Source of the DNA: Geobacteraceae bacterium
Lineage (GTDB): Bacteria > Desulfobacterota > Desulfuromonadia > Geobacterales > Geobacteraceae
Assembly (NCBI GenBank): GCA_024281055.1
Contig: JAMXLF010000015.1
Coordinates: forward strand, 1-64,000
DNA: 64,000 nucleotides
Direction of reading: 5' to 3'
The position numbers were made by a program, and so were the translations under genes. The notes under the pieces are model-generated. The model was not told the DNA's origin and ran no database searches. It saw only the letters and a program-made list of their open reading frames with translations. Below are positions 19,537-29,193 of the stretch, one piece after another. How positions within the stretch are numbered: the stretch's first letter is position 1; each line of letters opens with the position of its first letter.

Positions 19537-20583
19537 TCAAATAATCGCATGATGCCCCACGACCGACCGGTAACTGCGGTGCGCCGCCAGGTAGCGGGTG
19601 TCCTCGGCGTAGGTGGACGGGTAGATTGGGGGCACCGGCTGGTGGTTGAGCTCCCGGTCGACGTTCACGAAGGTGAAGAGGCACGAGTTGGAGAGGGCCT
19701 TGGTGGTACGGTCGCGGCTGATCCGCTCGATGCTCGCCTCCACGCAGACAAAGCTGCCGCTGGTGTAGACGACCCGGGAGGTAAAGTGGAGCTTGTCACC
19801 CATCCGCACGGGGTGGAAGAAGTTGATCCGGTTCACCGCCGCGATGATGGAGCGGCTGGAGGCGACGAGCTCCGAGCAGATGGCGGAGAGCTCGTAGGCC
19901 CGGCGGATCAGGTAGCCACCGAAGATCTTCTGGGGGACGTTCTCCTGCTCCGGGTACATCCGCTCCCAGGCGTCGGTGACGAGCCGGCCGGCAAGGTGTC
20001 CCGCAAGGCCCGGCTCCTCCTGGGCCTCGTGAAGGGCTGCGAGCGTCTCGTATTCCTCCCTGCTCGGGGGTTCGTGGAGGGCCGCCTGCTGGTGCCGGTA
20101 CTCCTCGCGCCCGGCGATTGCCTTTTGCGCCCGGGACTTTTCCTTTTCATCCAGGTACTCCAGCGGCGGCAGCGACACGCTCACCGCCCCGTCCCCCATG
20201 CCGGAGCGGGCGACCATGGTGAAGTAGCAGGAGGCAATGTGATTGGCCGGCTCGCCCGGCTGCTCCACCCGGATACCGATGACCAGCGAACTCCTTCCCA
20301 CATGGTTGATCCGGGCATGAAAGGCGATGTCGCGGTTCACGTCGGCCGCGTGGCGGACGAAGATATTGTCGATGGCCGCCGTCACCACCCGCGCCTCAGG
20401 GTGAAAGCGGTTCACGTAATTGAGGGCGGTTCGCTCGGCCACGAGGTCGAGGATCTCCAGCAGGAGGCCGAACCGGAGGTTCCCCGGCAGGTCTTCATCA
20501 ACCACCATGTGGCGGCGCCGCAGCGCCGGGTCGCTCCCCAGGGGGAGAGTTTCGTAGTACGAGGTGTCATTAGGACGGGTCAT
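19537..20583 (-). CDS. Acyl-CoA thioesterase with two hotdog domains
   Basis: Hydrolyses acyl-CoA to free acid and CoA. 348 residues from the ATG at 20581-20583, which has AAAGGAG seven bases upstream; the TTG at 20601 is rejected. Two hotdog domains are visible, roughly residues 20-130 (HMVVDEDLPGNLRFGLLLE) and 210-320 (QKIFGGYLIRRAYELS, RMGDKLHFTSRVVYTSGS). The arrangement resembles ACOT9/BFIT-type thioesterases. In this operon it may free CoA when acyl-CoA accumulates. Confidence 0.85.
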   Translation of the reverse strand: MTRPNDTSYYETLPLGSDPALRRRHMVVDEDLPGNLRFGLLLEILDLVAERTALNYVNRFHPEARVVTAAIDNIFVRHAADVNRDIAFHARINHVGRSSLVIGIRVEQPGEPANHIASCYFTMVARSGMGDGAVSVSLPPLEYLDEKEKSRAQKAIAGREEYRHQQAALHEPPSREEYETLAALHEAQEEPGLAGHLAGRLVTDAWERMYPEQENVPQKIFGGYLIRRAYELSAICSELVASSRSIIAAVNRINFFHPVRMGDKLHFTSRVVYTSGSFVCVEASIERISRDRTTKALSNSCLFTFVNVDRELNHQPVPPIYPSTYAEDTRYLAAHRSYRSVVGHHAII

Positions 20584-20660
20584 TCCACAACTCCTTTGCA
20601 ACGGTTTTTCTGATCGAGTATAGCCGCAATCCGGTATTGGTAAAGGTGGATGCGCACATA

Positions 20661-20746
20661 ACCCCTCCCGACCTCCCCTTACCTTAAGGGGAGGAGAAAG
20701 TCACCCCCCTCTTAAGCTAAGAGGGGGGCTGGGGGGGGGAGTTATG
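20661..20746. repeat. GC-rich inverted repeat pair
   Basis: CTCCCCTTACCTTAAGGGGAG and CCCCCCTCTTAAGCTAAGAGGGGG hairpins; the same subtype as 9881-9957. Confidence 0.8.
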
Positions 20747-20754
20747 ACAAATTC

Positions 20755-23700
20755 TCACATGTTTCTCCGGTACTTGCCGCCAACCTCGTAGAGGGCTCTG
20801 GTGACCTGCCCCAGCGACGCCACCTTCACCGTCTCCATCAGCTCGGCAAAGATATTCCCCCCTGCCACCGCTACCTCCTGGAGCCGCTTGAGGGCCGCTG
20901 GCGCCGTCTCCCGGTTCCGCTCCTGGAATGCGCGGAGATTGGTGATCTGCTGCTCCTTCTCCTCCTTCGTAGCCCGGGCCAGTTCTCCCGGCACTTCGTA
21001 CCCCTCCTCCCCCGCCCGGGGGTTGAGGAAACAGTTAACGCCGATGATGGGGAGCTCCCCAGAATGCTTCCGGTGTTCGTACAGCATGGACTCGTCCTGG
21101 ATCTTCGAGCGCTGGTACTGGGTCTCCATGGCGCCGAGCACCCCGCCCCGCTGGTCGATCCGCTCGAACTCGGCGAGGACCGCCTCCTCCACGAGGTCCG
21201 TCAGCTCCTCGATGATGAAGGAGCCCTGGCTGGCGTTCTCGTTCTTCGTCAGGCCGAACTCGCGGCCGATGATCATCTGGATCGCCATGGCACGGCGCAC
21301 CGACTCCTCCGTGGGCGTGGTGACCGCCTCGTCGTAAGCGTTGGTATGAAGCGAGTTGCAGTTGTCGTAGATGGCGGTGAGAGCCTGGAGCGTGGTGCGG
21401 ATGTCGTTGAAGTCCATCTCCTGGGCGTGGAGCGAGCGGCCGCTCGTCTGGATGTGGTATTTCAGCTTCTGGCTCCGCTCGTTGGCGCCGTACTTCTCCC
21501 GCATCACCACGGCCCAGATGCGCCGGGCCACCCGGCCGATGACTGTGTACTCCGGGTCAAGGCCGTTACTGAAGAAGTAGGAGAGGTTCGGGGCGAAGTC
21601 GTCGATGTGCATGCCCCGGGAGAGGTAGTACTCGACATACGTGAAGCCGTTTGCCAGCGTGAAGGCCAGCTGGGAGATGGGGTTTGCCCCCGCCTCGGCG
21701 ATGTGATAGCCGCTGATGGAGACCGAGTAGTAGTTCCGCACCTTCCTGTCGATGAAGTACTGCTGGATGTCCCCCATCATCTTGAGGGCGAACTCGGTGG
21801 AGAAGATGCAGGTGTTCTGCCCCTGGTCCTCCTTGAGGATGTCGGCCTGGACCGTGCCGCGCACCGTCTGGAGCGTGCAGTCGCGGATCTCCTCGTACTC
21901 CGCCGGGGTCGGCTCACGCCCCTCCTTCTGCCGGAACACGTCTACCTGCTGGTCGATGGCGGCGTTGAAAAAGAAAGCGAGCATCATGGGGGCCGGGCCG
22001 TTGATGGTGATGGAGACGCTCGTGTTCGGGGCGCAGAGGTCGAACCCGGCGTAGAGTTTCTTCATGTCCTCCACCGTGCAGATGGAGACGCCGCTCTCCC
22101 CCACCTTCCCGTAGATGTCGGGGGGGTAGTCCGGGTCCTCGCCGTAGAGGGTCACGCTGTCGAAGGCGGTGGAGAGGCGCTTCGCGTCGTCGTCCTTGCA
22201 GAGGTAGTGGAAGCGGCGGTTGGTCCGCTCCGGGGTCCCCTCGCCGGCGAACTGGCGCTTCGGGTCCTCCTCGGCCCGCTTGAAGGGAAAGACCCCGGCG
22301 GTGTAGGGAAAGAAGCCCGGTGCGTTCTCCAGCATGCTCCAGCGCACGATCTCCCCCCAGTCGGCGAAGTCGGGAAGACAGACCTTGGGGATGCGGGTCC
22401 CGGAAAGGGTCGTGGTGTAGAGGTCGCTCCGGATCTCCTTGTCCCGCACCTTGGTGACGAGCTGGTCCTTGCGGTAGGTCTCCTTGAGGCAGGGCCACTC
22501 CTTGAGGATCTTCTTCGGCTCCTCGTGGAGCTTCTCCTCGTGGCAGGCTATCTGTTTGTCGAGCTCCGCCACGGCGGCATCACCCAGCACCTCTTTCGCA
22601 CCTTCGAGCTGAAAAAGACGGCGGGCGACCCCCGCCTGCTCCAGGACGCGCTTGCGGTAGCCGCGCGCGGCATGGACGAGCTCCCCCAGGTAGTGGACCC
22701 GGTCGGGGGGGATGATGTACTTCTTCAGGCTCTCCTTCTCCGTGACCTCGAGGGTAGATTCAAGCGCGAGCCCCTTCTTCCCGGTGATGGCGTCGATGAG
22801 GGCCCGGTAGAGGACATTGGTCCCGGGATCGTTGAACTGGGCGGCGATGGTGCCGAAGACCGGGAGCTCCTCATCGGAAACGTCGAAGAGGTTGCGGTTC
22901 CGGCGGTACTGCTTCCGCACGTTTCGCAGGGCGTCCTCGGCTCCCTTCCGCTCGAACTTGTTCAGGGCCACCAGGTCGGCGAAGTCGAGCATGTCGATCT
23001 TCTCCAGCTGGGTCGGGGCGCCGAACTCGCAGGTCATGACGTAGAGGGAGATGTCGGCGATCTCCACGATCCGGGCGTCCCCCTGGCCGATGCCAGAAGT
23101 CTCCACGATCACGAGGTCGAAACCCGCCGCCCGGACAACGTCGATGGCGTCCTGGATGGCGGCGGAGAGCTCCGAGTGGGAGTCGCGGGTGGCAAGCGAC
23201 CGCATGTAGACCCGGTTCGTGTTGATGGCGTTCATCCGGATGCGGTCCCCGAGGAGGGCGCCGCCGGTCCGCTGCCGCGACGGGTCAACGGCCAGAATGG
23301 CGACGCTCTTCCCGGGGAAGTCGCGCATGAAGCGGCGCACGAGCTCATCGGTGAGGGAACTCTTCCCGGCGCCGCCGGTCCCGGTGATCCCCACCACGGG
23401 CACATCCCGCCCAAGGGCTCGGATGCGGTCCCGCACCGCGGCGTACCCCTCTGAATGCTCGTGCACCGCCTGCTCCGCCAGCGTGACGAGGGTGTTCACC
23501 GCACGGATGTCCTGGTGCTGGAGCTTGCCGATCTCCTCGTCGATCACGCGCTCCGGGGCGAAGTCGCACAGCTCCAGCATGTGGTTCACCATCCCCTGGA
23601 GCCCCATGCGACGGCCATCCTCGGGGGAAAAGATCTTCGAGACGCCGTACCCCTCGATCTCCTGGATCTCGTCGGGAATGATCACCCCGCCCCCGCCGCC

Positions 23701-24000
23701 GAAGACACGGATATGTCCGGCTCCCCGCTCGTCAAGGCAGTCGCGGATGTACTTGAAGAACTCCACGTGCCCGCCCTGGTAACAGCTGACCGCGATCCCC
23801 TGGGCATCCTCCTGAATGGCGGCGGTGACAATCTCCTCCACCGAGCGGTTGTGTCCAAGGTGGATCACCTCTGCCCCCGAGGACTGGAGGATACGACGGA
23901 TGATGTTGGTGGAAGCGTCGTGGCCGTCGAAGAGGCTCGTGGCGGTTACGAAGCGGATCTTGTGGGTGGATTTATAGGGTGCAGCAGCTGTCGTGTGCAT
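20755..24000 (-). CDS. icmF: Fused isobutyryl-CoA mutase (IcmF)
   Basis: AdoCbl-dependent mutase that interconverts isobutyryl-CoA and butyryl-CoA (some members also act on pivalyl- or isovaleryl-CoA). 1081 residues from the ATG at 23998-24000. Domain order is that of IcmF: an N-terminal B12-binding domain ([17 protein letters not shown] near 20, with the lower-ligand His), a MeaB-like G-protein chaperone ([21 protein letters not shown]-loop near 205, [14 protein letters not shown] near 325), then the substrate-binding TIM barrel ([20 protein letters not shown] near 660, [12 protein letters not shown] near 855). Plain methylmalonyl-CoA mutase lacks the internal G domain. It feeds branched C4 acyl-CoA into the beta-oxidation genes downstream. 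Confidence 0.93.
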   Translation of the reverse strand: MHTTAAAPYKSTHKIRFVTATSLFDGHDASTNIIRRILQSSGAEVIHLGHNRSVEEIVTAAIQEDAQGIAVSCYQGGHVEFFKYIRDCLDERGAGHIRVFGGGGGVIIPDEIQEIEGYGVSKIFSPEDGRRMGLQGMVNHMLELCDFAPERVIDEEIGKLQHQDIRAVNTLVTLAEQAVHEHSEGYAAVRDRIRALGRDVPVVGITGTGGAGKSSLTDELVRRFMRDFPGKSVAILAVDPSRQRTGGALLGDRIRMNAINTNRVYMRSLATRDSHSELSAAIQDAIDVVRAAGFDLVIVETSGIGQGDARIVEIADISLYVMTCEFGAPTQLEKIDMLDFADLVALNKFERKGAEDALRNVRKQYRRNRNLFDVSDEELPVFGTIAAQFNDPGTNVLYRALIDAITGKKGLALESTLEVTEKESLKKYIIPPDRVHYLGELVHAARGYRKRVLEQAGVARRLFQLEGAKEVLGDAAVAELDKQIACHEEKLHEEPKKILKEWPCLKETYRKDQLVTKVRDKEIRSDLYTTTLSGTRIPKVCLPDFADWGEIVRWSMLENAPGFFPYTAGVFPFKRAEEDPKRQFAGEGTPERTNRRFHYLCKDDDAKRLSTAFDSVTLYGEDPDYPPDIYGKVGESGVSICTVEDMKKLYAGFDLCAPNTSVSITINGPAPMMLAFFFNAAIDQQVDVFRQKEGREPTPAEYEEIRDCTLQTVRGTVQADILKEDQGQNTCIFSTEFALKMMGDIQQYFIDRKVRNYYSVSISGYHIAEAGANPISQLAFTLANGFTYVEYYLSRGMHIDDFAPNLSYFFSNGLDPEYTVIGRVARRIWAVVMREKYGANERSQKLKYHIQTSGRSLHAQEMDFNDIRTTLQALTAIYDNCNSLHTNAYDEAVTTPTEESVRRAMAIQMIIGREFGLTKNENASQGSFIIEELTDLVEEAVLAEFERIDQRGGVLGAMETQYQRSKIQDESMLYEHRKHSGELPIIGVNCFLNPRAGEEGYEVPGELARATKEEKEQQITNLRAFQERNRETAPAALKRLQEVAVAGGNIFAELMETVKVASLGQVTRALYEVGGKYRRNM

Positions 24001-24023
24001 AGCGGTTCTCCTCCGAGGATCTA

Positions 24024-24108
24024 CTCCCCCTCCCTCGATGGGAGGGGGTTGGGGGGAGGGTGATCGCATCACCCCCACCCTGACCCTCCCCCATCAAGGG
24101 GGAGGGAA
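24024..24108. repeat. GC-rich inverted repeat pair
   Basis: CCCTCCCTCGATGGGAGGG and CCCTCCCCCATCAAGGGGGAGGG hairpins lie between the DUF6125-like gene and icmF. No cobalamin riboswitch was recognised here. Confidence 0.8.
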
Positions 24109-24118
24109 ATCAATGAAA

Positions 24119-24694
24119 TTACCCCTCCACCACAAACTCCCAGGCACACCAGAATCTGTCTGGATGGGCATCCGGCGGGCAGGCGATGCACCGGGTCTTT
24201 ATACGCGGGTCTATTGTTTTTGCGAACTCGGCGTACTCCACGAGCCCCACATTCTTGCACGGGAAGTCGTCGAGACCCTTCCGCTTCCGGGCCGACTGCA
24301 CGCGGCAGTCGAGCATCCGGAACACCACCCGGCTCTCGCTCTGCTCGATCACGTCCTGGAGATTCAGGCGGGCGTAGAGCCGGTGCTTGAGGCACTCTAC
24401 CAGGGCGGGAATACCGCCCCCCGGCTGCATCCCCAGCCGTTCCATGATCCGCTTCGCCTCGATGACGGTGAAGTACCGCCAGGCCTCGATGTCCGCCTCA
24501 ATGGCCACGTCGATGCCGTAGCGCTTCTCCACCGCCTGGAACCAGAGGCCGTCGTGGGCGAGCCAGTTCTTGGCGTCATCCACGATGATCTTCACCAGCT
24601 CTTCCTTGGAAAGATCGTACAGGAGCTTTATTCCCTCATCTCCGGCCGCCGATGATTCCACGGCATACCGGTCAAAAGCCTCACCCTGACCCAT
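24119..24694 (-). CDS. DUF6125-like cytosolic protein
   Basis: A 191-residue protein of unknown function; the DUF6125 assignment is from memory of similar proteins. AAGGAGG lies one base before the ATG at 24698-24700 but seven bases before the ATG at 24692-24694, so I choose the second (MGQGEAFDRYAV). Visible parts are a helical N-terminal half with KNWLAHDGLWFQAVEKRYG near 45 and a C-terminal half with conserved cysteines (VFRMLDCRVQSARKRKGLDDFPC near 130, TRCIACPPD near 170). The pattern recalls L-2-amino-thiazoline hydrolase-like folds. It sits between actP and icmF. Confidence 0.65.
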   Translation of the reverse strand: MGQGEAFDRYAVESSAAGDEGIKLLYDLSKEELVKIIVDDAKNWLAHDGLWFQAVEKRYGIDVAIEADIEAWRYFTVIEAKRIMERLGMQPGGGIPALVECLKHRLYARLNLQDVIEQSESRVVFRMLDCRVQSARKRKGLDDFPCKNVGLVEYAEFAKTIDPRIKTRCIACPPDAHPDRFWCAWEFVVEG

Positions 24695-24720
24695 CGTCAT
24701 ACCTCCTTGATAATTTGCAA

Positions 24721-24750
24721 AGAGAGGGCGAGGCAAGCCTCGCCCCTACA
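24721..24750. repeat. Short GTAGGGGCGA-type hairpin
   Basis: GGGCGAGGCAAGCCTCGCCCCTAC is a near-perfect stem-loop downstream of actP, related to the units at 14283, 27244 and 53296. Confidence 0.7.
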
Positions 24751-24786
24751 AAACCCACTTCAATTGAAAAGTACGTGTTTGGCATA

Positions 24787-24912
24787 CCGGGTGCGGAATT
24801 TCGGCCGAATCGTCGCCGGCCCGCAGAAGCTGCGCTGAGGCGTAGCAGCGCTACGTCGAAGCGGAGATTCGAGGACACGACGGCGAGGCGGTCGGAAGGC
24901 CGCGCCCGCATC
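24787..24912. repeat. ~125-bp dispersed repeat, copy A
   Basis: Starting GGTGCGGAATTTCGG and ending GGCCGCGCCCGC, it matches 53340-53496 over most of its length (shared blocks GAGGCGTAG, CAGCGCTACGTCGA, TTCGAGGAC, CGGCGAG). It ends within a few bases of the actP stop codon. I saw no coding potential; the internal CGTAGCAGCGCTACG is palindromic. Confidence 0.8.
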
Positions 24913-26899
24913 AGTGATCAGAGGCTTTGGCTATTCCAAGGCCAGTGATTTGTCGCACTTCAATTTCATCGAACATCTCCTCGCTCCTCCGGCTCCTGAA
25001 CATCAGCGTCCCCACGATGGCCGCCAGGAGCCCCAGCGGTGCCGAGACGATGCCGGGGTTCTTGAGCGGGAATATCGGTGCCTTGAGGCCGACCATGGAG
25101 GTACCGCCGTCGTTCTTCTTGAAGTCGGCCCGGGCCTTGTCCAGCGCCTTCTGGTCCTTGTCGGCAAGCACAGCCCCCTCGGCCTGCCTCTTCTCCAGAG
25201 TGACGATGATCTTCTTGGCGTCGTCGGCGATCTTCTGGGGATAGGTCATGACCGGCGAGATCATCACGAGGGCCAGGGCCGACACCGTCCCCACCACCAG
25301 GGCGGAGACCACGCCGGCCGTGTTGAAGCGCCGCCAGAAGAGGGAGAGCATGACCGCCGGGAAGTTCCCCGAGGCGGCCACGGCAAAGGCGAGGGCCACC
25401 AGCGCCACGACGTTCTCCTTCTCCGCGGCGAGTCCCATGACGATGGCGGCGATGCCGACGAAGAGGGAGGTGAGTCGGGCCACCCGGACCTGAGTCTGCT
25501 GGTCGGCCTTGCCATCCTTGATGATGTTCACGTAGACGTCGTGGGCGATGGCGGCCGAGGCAGCCAGCACGAGGCCGGAGACGACCGCCAGGATCGTGGC
25601 GAAGGCAACCGCGCAGATGAAGGCGAGGAAGAGGTCGCCGCCAAAGGAGCCGGCACCGCCGCCGAGTTTCTGGGCCAGGAGCAGCGTCGCCATGTTCCCC
25701 CCCTTGTCCGCCGAGCTGATGAGCTGCGGGGTGAGGTAGAGGGCGGCGCCGAAGCCGATGAGGTTGATGAGGAAGAAGAAGGTGGAATTGATGAAAAGGG
25801 CAATGACGATGGACTTGCGCGCCTCCTGGGCGTTGGGAACGGTGAAGAAGCGCATCAGGATGTGGGGAAGCCCGGCGGCCCCAAGGGCCCAGGCGATCCC
25901 GAGAGAGACCTGGTCGAGGGGGTTCTTGAGGAAGAGCCCCGGCTCCATGAAGCGCTGGCCGTAGTCGAACCCCGGCTTGGGAAGAGGGTCCTTGAGGACG
26001 TTCATCCGCACGTGGTCCTGGACGAACTGGCTGTTCACCACTGACTCGAAGAAGGAGAAGGGGTTGAACCCCGCCTTCGCCATCACGAGAAAGGCCAGGA
26101 GCACGGTGCCGCTCATGAGGAGGCCGGCCTTGATGATCTGCACCCAGGTTGTGGCCTTCATGCCGCCGAAGACCACGTACCCCACCATGAGGACGCCGAC
26201 GCCGATGACCGAGAAGCGGTACGGGATGTCGAGGAGGACCTGCATGAGCTTTCCGGCCCCCACCATCTGGGCGATGAGGTAGAAGAGTGAGACGGTGACC
26301 GTGGAGAGGGCCGCCACGGCCCGCACCGGCTTGGGCGAGGCGCGGAAGGAGAGGATGTCCCCCAGGGTGTACTTGCCGGCGTTGCGGCACGGCTCCGCCA
26401 CCACGAGGAGGATGGCGATGAAGGAGAACATGGGGCCCACCGCGTACATGAAGCCGTCGATCCCGTACAGGGAGATAAGCCCCGACATCCCGAGGAACGA
26501 GGCGGCCGACATATAGTCGCCGGCAATGGCCCAGCCGTTCTGAAGTCCCGTGATGCCGCCGCCGGCGGCGTAAAAGTCGGCGGCCGACGTGGTCCGCTTG
26601 GCGGCCCAAACCACGACGCAGAGGGTGATGCCGATGATGGCGAGGAACATGGTGCTGGTGATCACGCGGTTCGGCTTCACCCGGGCGGGGGCAGCCGGGG
26701 CCGCCGGTGCCGCGGCCTTCGCTGCGGTGGCCGCTGATGTCCCTTGAGTCGTTTGTGTCGTTTGCGTCCCCTGTGTCCCTTGGGTCCCCTGCGCAACAGC
26801 AGGGGGTGCCGGTGCGGCAGGCTTTGCCGGTTCGGCACAGAACCCGGCCGTGGTCACCAGCAGTGTGAGCGTCATTGCCAACAGAGCCTGTTTCAACAT
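24911..26899 (-). CDS. actP: Cation/acetate symporter (sodium:solute symporter family)
   Basis: Sodium:solute symporter, ActP/acetate permease group, in the inner membrane. 662 residues from the ATG at 26897-26899. A signal-like N-terminus (MLKQALLAMTLTLLVTTAGFCAE) is followed by a Thr/Gln/Ala-rich linker (residues 35-75) and about 13 membrane spans. SSS features include ADFYAAGGGITGLQNGWAIAGDYMSAASFLG near 110. An insert of ~60 charged residues (near 565-625) sits before the last span. The DUF485 partner lies 11 bases upstream. Next to the CoA-transferase gene at 27281-28840, it points to acetate uptake and activation. Confidence 0.9.
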   Translation of the reverse strand: MLKQALLAMTLTLLVTTAGFCAEPAKPAAPAPPAVAQGTQGTQGTQTTQTTQGTSAATAAKAAAPAAPAAPARVKPNRVITSTMFLAIIGITLCVVVWAAKRTTSAADFYAAGGGITGLQNGWAIAGDYMSAASFLGMSGLISLYGIDGFMYAVGPMFSFIAILLVVAEPCRNAGKYTLGDILSFRASPKPVRAVAALSTVTVSLFYLIAQMVGAGKLMQVLLDIPYRFSVIGVGVLMVGYVVFGGMKATTWVQIIKAGLLMSGTVLLAFLVMAKAGFNPFSFFESVVNSQFVQDHVRMNVLKDPLPKPGFDYGQRFMEPGLFLKNPLDQVSLGIAWALGAAGLPHILMRFFTVPNAQEARKSIVIALFINSTFFFLINLIGFGAALYLTPQLISSADKGGNMATLLLAQKLGGGAGSFGGDLFLAFICAVAFATILAVVSGLVLAASAAIAHDVYVNIIKDGKADQQTQVRVARLTSLFVGIAAIVMGLAAEKENVVALVALAFAVAASGNFPAVMLSLFWRRFNTAGVVSALVVGTVSALALVMISPVMTYPQKIADDAKKIIVTLEKRQAEGAVLADKDQKALDKARADFKKNDGGTSMVGLKAPIFPLKNPGIVSAPLGLLAAIVGTLMFRSRRSEEMFDEIEVRQITGLGIAKASDH

Positions 26900-26910
26900 G
26901 GATCCCCTCC

Positions 26911-27219
26911 TCACTGGATTTCTCTGACCAGTTCCGCTGTCAGGCGGTCGAAATCGTTGTTGGCCACCCGGGTGTAGTAGATCGCCACGAAGATCGCCAC
27001 GACGAACTGGGAGAGGATGAACAGGTAGCCGAAGTTGATGGCGCCGACGATCCTTATCCTGAACAGATCGGGCACATAGCCGGAAAGGATCGGCAGCAGG
27101 AAGTAGTAGACCGACGCGAAGATCCACCAGCCGAACAGAAAACTCCTCTTTTTGCTCTTCAGTTGCAGGTACTTGGGATGCTGCGCTATCTCGTTCCAGT
27201 TGTAGCTCGTTGCCGCCAT
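26911..27219 (-). CDS. DUF485 small membrane protein
   Basis: A 102-residue protein with two hydrophobic spans (SFLFGWWIFASVYYFLLPIL near 27 and NFGYLFILSQFVVAIFVAIYY near 62). DUF485 proteins are almost always encoded directly upstream of actP-type permeases, as here (11-base gap), and are thought to be an accessory subunit. Confidence 0.88.
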   Translation of the reverse strand: MAATSYNWNEIAQHPKYLQLKSKKRSFLFGWWIFASVYYFLLPILSGYVPDLFRIRIVGAINFGYLFILSQFVVAIFVAIYYTRVANNDFDRLTAELVREIQ

Positions 27220-27243
27220 ACCGTCCTCCTTTTTTCGTGTTTG

Positions 27244-27271
27244 GTAGGGGCGACCGGCCGGTCGCCCCTAC
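27244..27271. repeat. Perfect 28-nt palindrome
   Basis: GTAGGGGCGACCGG and its exact complement CCGGTCGCCCCTAC form a perfect inverted repeat between the CoA-transferase and DUF485 genes. Same family as 14283-14347 and 53296. It might act as an mRNA stabiliser or partial terminator. Confidence 0.8.
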
Positions 27272-27280
27272 TGTCGACGC

Positions 27281-28840
27281 TCAATCCCAGTTCGCGATTT
27301 TCATGGTCCCCCGTTCCGCCAAGTGCTGCTGCATCTTGAACACCTTGAATAGCATGTGGGGCTCGTGGCCGATCGCCTTCCCGCAGCACTCGTGCCGGGC
27401 ACGCTCGAAGTACTCCTCCATAATCGGCCGGTAGTCGGGATGGACGCATCTGGCGATGATCTCCTTCGCCCGCTCCCGCGGGGAGAGACCGCGCAGGTCG
27501 GCGAGCCCCTGCTCGGTCACGAGCACATCGAGGTCGTGCTCGGTATGGTCCACGTGGGTGGCAAACGGCACCACGCAGGTGATGCCGGTCGGGTCGGTCT
27601 TGGAAGGCCGCGTCGACGGGGAGTGCATGATGGAGAGGTAGGCGTTGCGAAGGAAATCGCCGGAGCCACCGATCCCGTTGATCATCCGGCTGCCGTTCAC
27701 GAGGGTCGAGTTGGCGTGGCCGTAGATGTCGAACTCCACCGGAGTGTTCATGGCGATCACCCCGAGGCGGCGAATCGACTCCGGATGGTTGCTGTACTGG
27801 ATCGGCCGCAGCACCACCCTGCTCGTGTACTTGTCCCAGTTCTCGTAGAGCCGCTTGAAGCCCGGCTCGGAGAGGGAAAGCGACGTGGAGGAGGCAAAGC
27901 TCAGCTTCCCCGAGTCGAAGAAGTCGAGCATGGTATCCTGGAGCACTTCGGTCCAGACGTTCACGTCGGAGAAGGGCCCCTTCACCAGCCCCCCCACCAC
28001 GGCGTTAGCGATGTTTCCCACCCCCGACTGGAGGGGCAGGAGGTTCTTCGGCAGCCGGCCCGCCTTCACCTCGAACTGGAAGAAATCGAGGATGTTGGCG
28101 GCGATCTGCTCGGACATCTCGTCGGGAGGGGAAAGCGGCCGCCCCTTGTCCGTCTCCCGCGATTCGACGATGGCGATGATCTTGTCCGGGTCGCATGGCA
28201 CGTAGAAGGAGCCCACCCGGTCGTCGACCCGCGTCACCAGGTAAGGACGCTTGAAGGGGGGCTTCTCATTCATGACGATGTCGTGCAGTCCCTCGAATGA
28301 GGGGATGGCGGTGTTGATCTCGACGATGAGCTTGTCCGAATTCTGGATCACCTCCGGTGCCACCCCCACCGAGCCGCAGAGGATGATGGCGCCGTCTTCG
28401 GTGATGCCCGACGCCTCGATGAGGCCCATGTCGAAGCCGCCCCCCCGCTCCTTGGTATAGAAGCCGTAGGCGAGGTCCTGGGCATAGAGGGAGAGATGCT
28501 TGTCCCCCATGCGCACCGTCCCGTCGTTCACCTGCTGCTGCACCACCTTCCCCGTCTGGTAGGGCCAGCGCTTGTCGGTCATGCGCAGGGAGGCCCAGCG
28601 GTCCTCCACGTCACCGCCGATGGAGGCACCGATGAAGAGGTTGAAGCGCATCTTCCCCTGGAGGTTGTTCTTCTCCACGTAATCCGCCAGGGCCAGGGGG
28701 ACGACCTTGGGGTAGCCGACCGGGGTGAACCCGGACCACCCCAGGTCCATGCCGTCGCGAAAAAAGGGGATGGTATCCTCGGCCTTCATGATCCGTGCGT
28801 GCAAACTGGTCCTTCTGATCCTCTTCAGCAACTCCGACAT
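27281..28840 (-). CDS. Acetyl-CoA hydrolase/transferase family protein (probable succinyl-CoA:acetate CoA-transferase)
   Basis: Family I CoA-transferase of the Ach1/AarC group, 519 residues from the ATG at 28838-28840 (MSELLKRIRRTSLHARIM). In acetate-oxidising Geobacter such enzymes transfer CoA from succinyl-CoA to acetate, replacing succinyl-CoA synthetase in the TCA cycle. Visible signatures: LFIGASIGGDVEDRWA near 70, LQSGVGNIANAVVGGL near 275, NVWTEVLQDTMLDFF near 300 with the likely catalytic Glu, and NGIGGSGDFLRNAYLS near 395. Head of the operon continuing into DUF485/actP and icmF. Plain acetyl-CoA hydrolase activity cannot be excluded. Confidence 0.87.
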   Translation of the reverse strand: MSELLKRIRRTSLHARIMKAEDTIPFFRDGMDLGWSGFTPVGYPKVVPLALADYVEKNNLQGKMRFNLFIGASIGGDVEDRWASLRMTDKRWPYQTGKVVQQQVNDGTVRMGDKHLSLYAQDLAYGFYTKERGGGFDMGLIEASGITEDGAIILCGSVGVAPEVIQNSDKLIVEINTAIPSFEGLHDIVMNEKPPFKRPYLVTRVDDRVGSFYVPCDPDKIIAIVESRETDKGRPLSPPDEMSEQIAANILDFFQFEVKAGRLPKNLLPLQSGVGNIANAVVGGLVKGPFSDVNVWTEVLQDTMLDFFDSGKLSFASSTSLSLSEPGFKRLYENWDKYTSRVVLRPIQYSNHPESIRRLGVIAMNTPVEFDIYGHANSTLVNGSRMINGIGGSGDFLRNAYLSIMHSPSTRPSKTDPTGITCVVPFATHVDHTEHDLDVLVTEQGLADLRGLSPRERAKEIIARCVHPDYRPIMEEYFERARHECCGKAIGHEPHMLFKVFKMQQHLAERGTMKIANWD

Positions 28841-28901
28841 GACATACCTCCGTTGTGAAAAATTTCGGCATCCGAGCAACATTCGCAAAACAACGGTTTT
28901 A

Positions 28902-28915
28902 TTACGTCAACGTAA
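28902..28915. promoter_or_regulatory. Operator-like palindrome TTACGTCAACGTAA
   Basis: A perfect inverted repeat (TTACGT-CA-ACGTAA) in the leader of the CoA-transferase gene, 62 bases before its start codon. It matches the ACGTAAA theme of the other candidate MerR-regulator sites. Confidence 0.65.
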
Positions 28916-29014
28916 AGATGACCTTGCACCGCCTACAGAAATTGTAATCTCGCCTATCACACCAAGATTAAAAGATGTTACAAAACAAAACGTTGTCTCA
29001 CTTATAGGCAGTGC

Positions 29015-29045
29015 TTACGTTATATTACGTTTACGTGCATGTCAA
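29015..29045 (-). promoter_or_regulatory. Promoter and operator cluster of the CoA-transferase operon
   Basis: Minus-strand -35 TTGACA (29040-29045) with TAACGT (29017-29022, 17-base spacer) or TATAAC (29019-29024, 15-base spacer) as -10. The interval contains three TTACGT hexamers (29015, 29025, 29031). GTTTACGTGCATGTCAA at 29029-29045 is nearly identical to the thiolase promoter. Confidence 0.65.
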
Positions 29046-29134
29046 GTATTTTTAAAACATTTTTTTAGCGTTTAAAGACTTTTCGGGTGAACAGCGTTTT
29101 CGCCCCTTGATCCGACGAAAAACGCTCATACCGA

Positions 29135-29163
29135 TTGACAAATCGGGACAACTGCCTTAATGT
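29135..29163 (+). promoter_or_regulatory. Promoter of the MerR-family gene
   Basis: TTGACA (29135-29140), a 17-base spacer and TAATGT (29158-29163). TTTAACGTAAA at 29174-29184, downstream of the -10, is a candidate autoregulatory site. Confidence 0.7.
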
Positions 29164-29193
29164 TTGCTGAATATTTAACGTAAAGGAAAAGGC

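Noticed and set aside
21064-23454. 796-codon open frame opposite icmF
   Set aside because: Shadow of IcmF codons; no recognisable domain and no ribosome site.
24001-24118. Cobalamin riboswitch upstream of icmF
   Set aside because: Only the GC-rich hairpin repeats are present; no B12-box-like conserved segment was seen.
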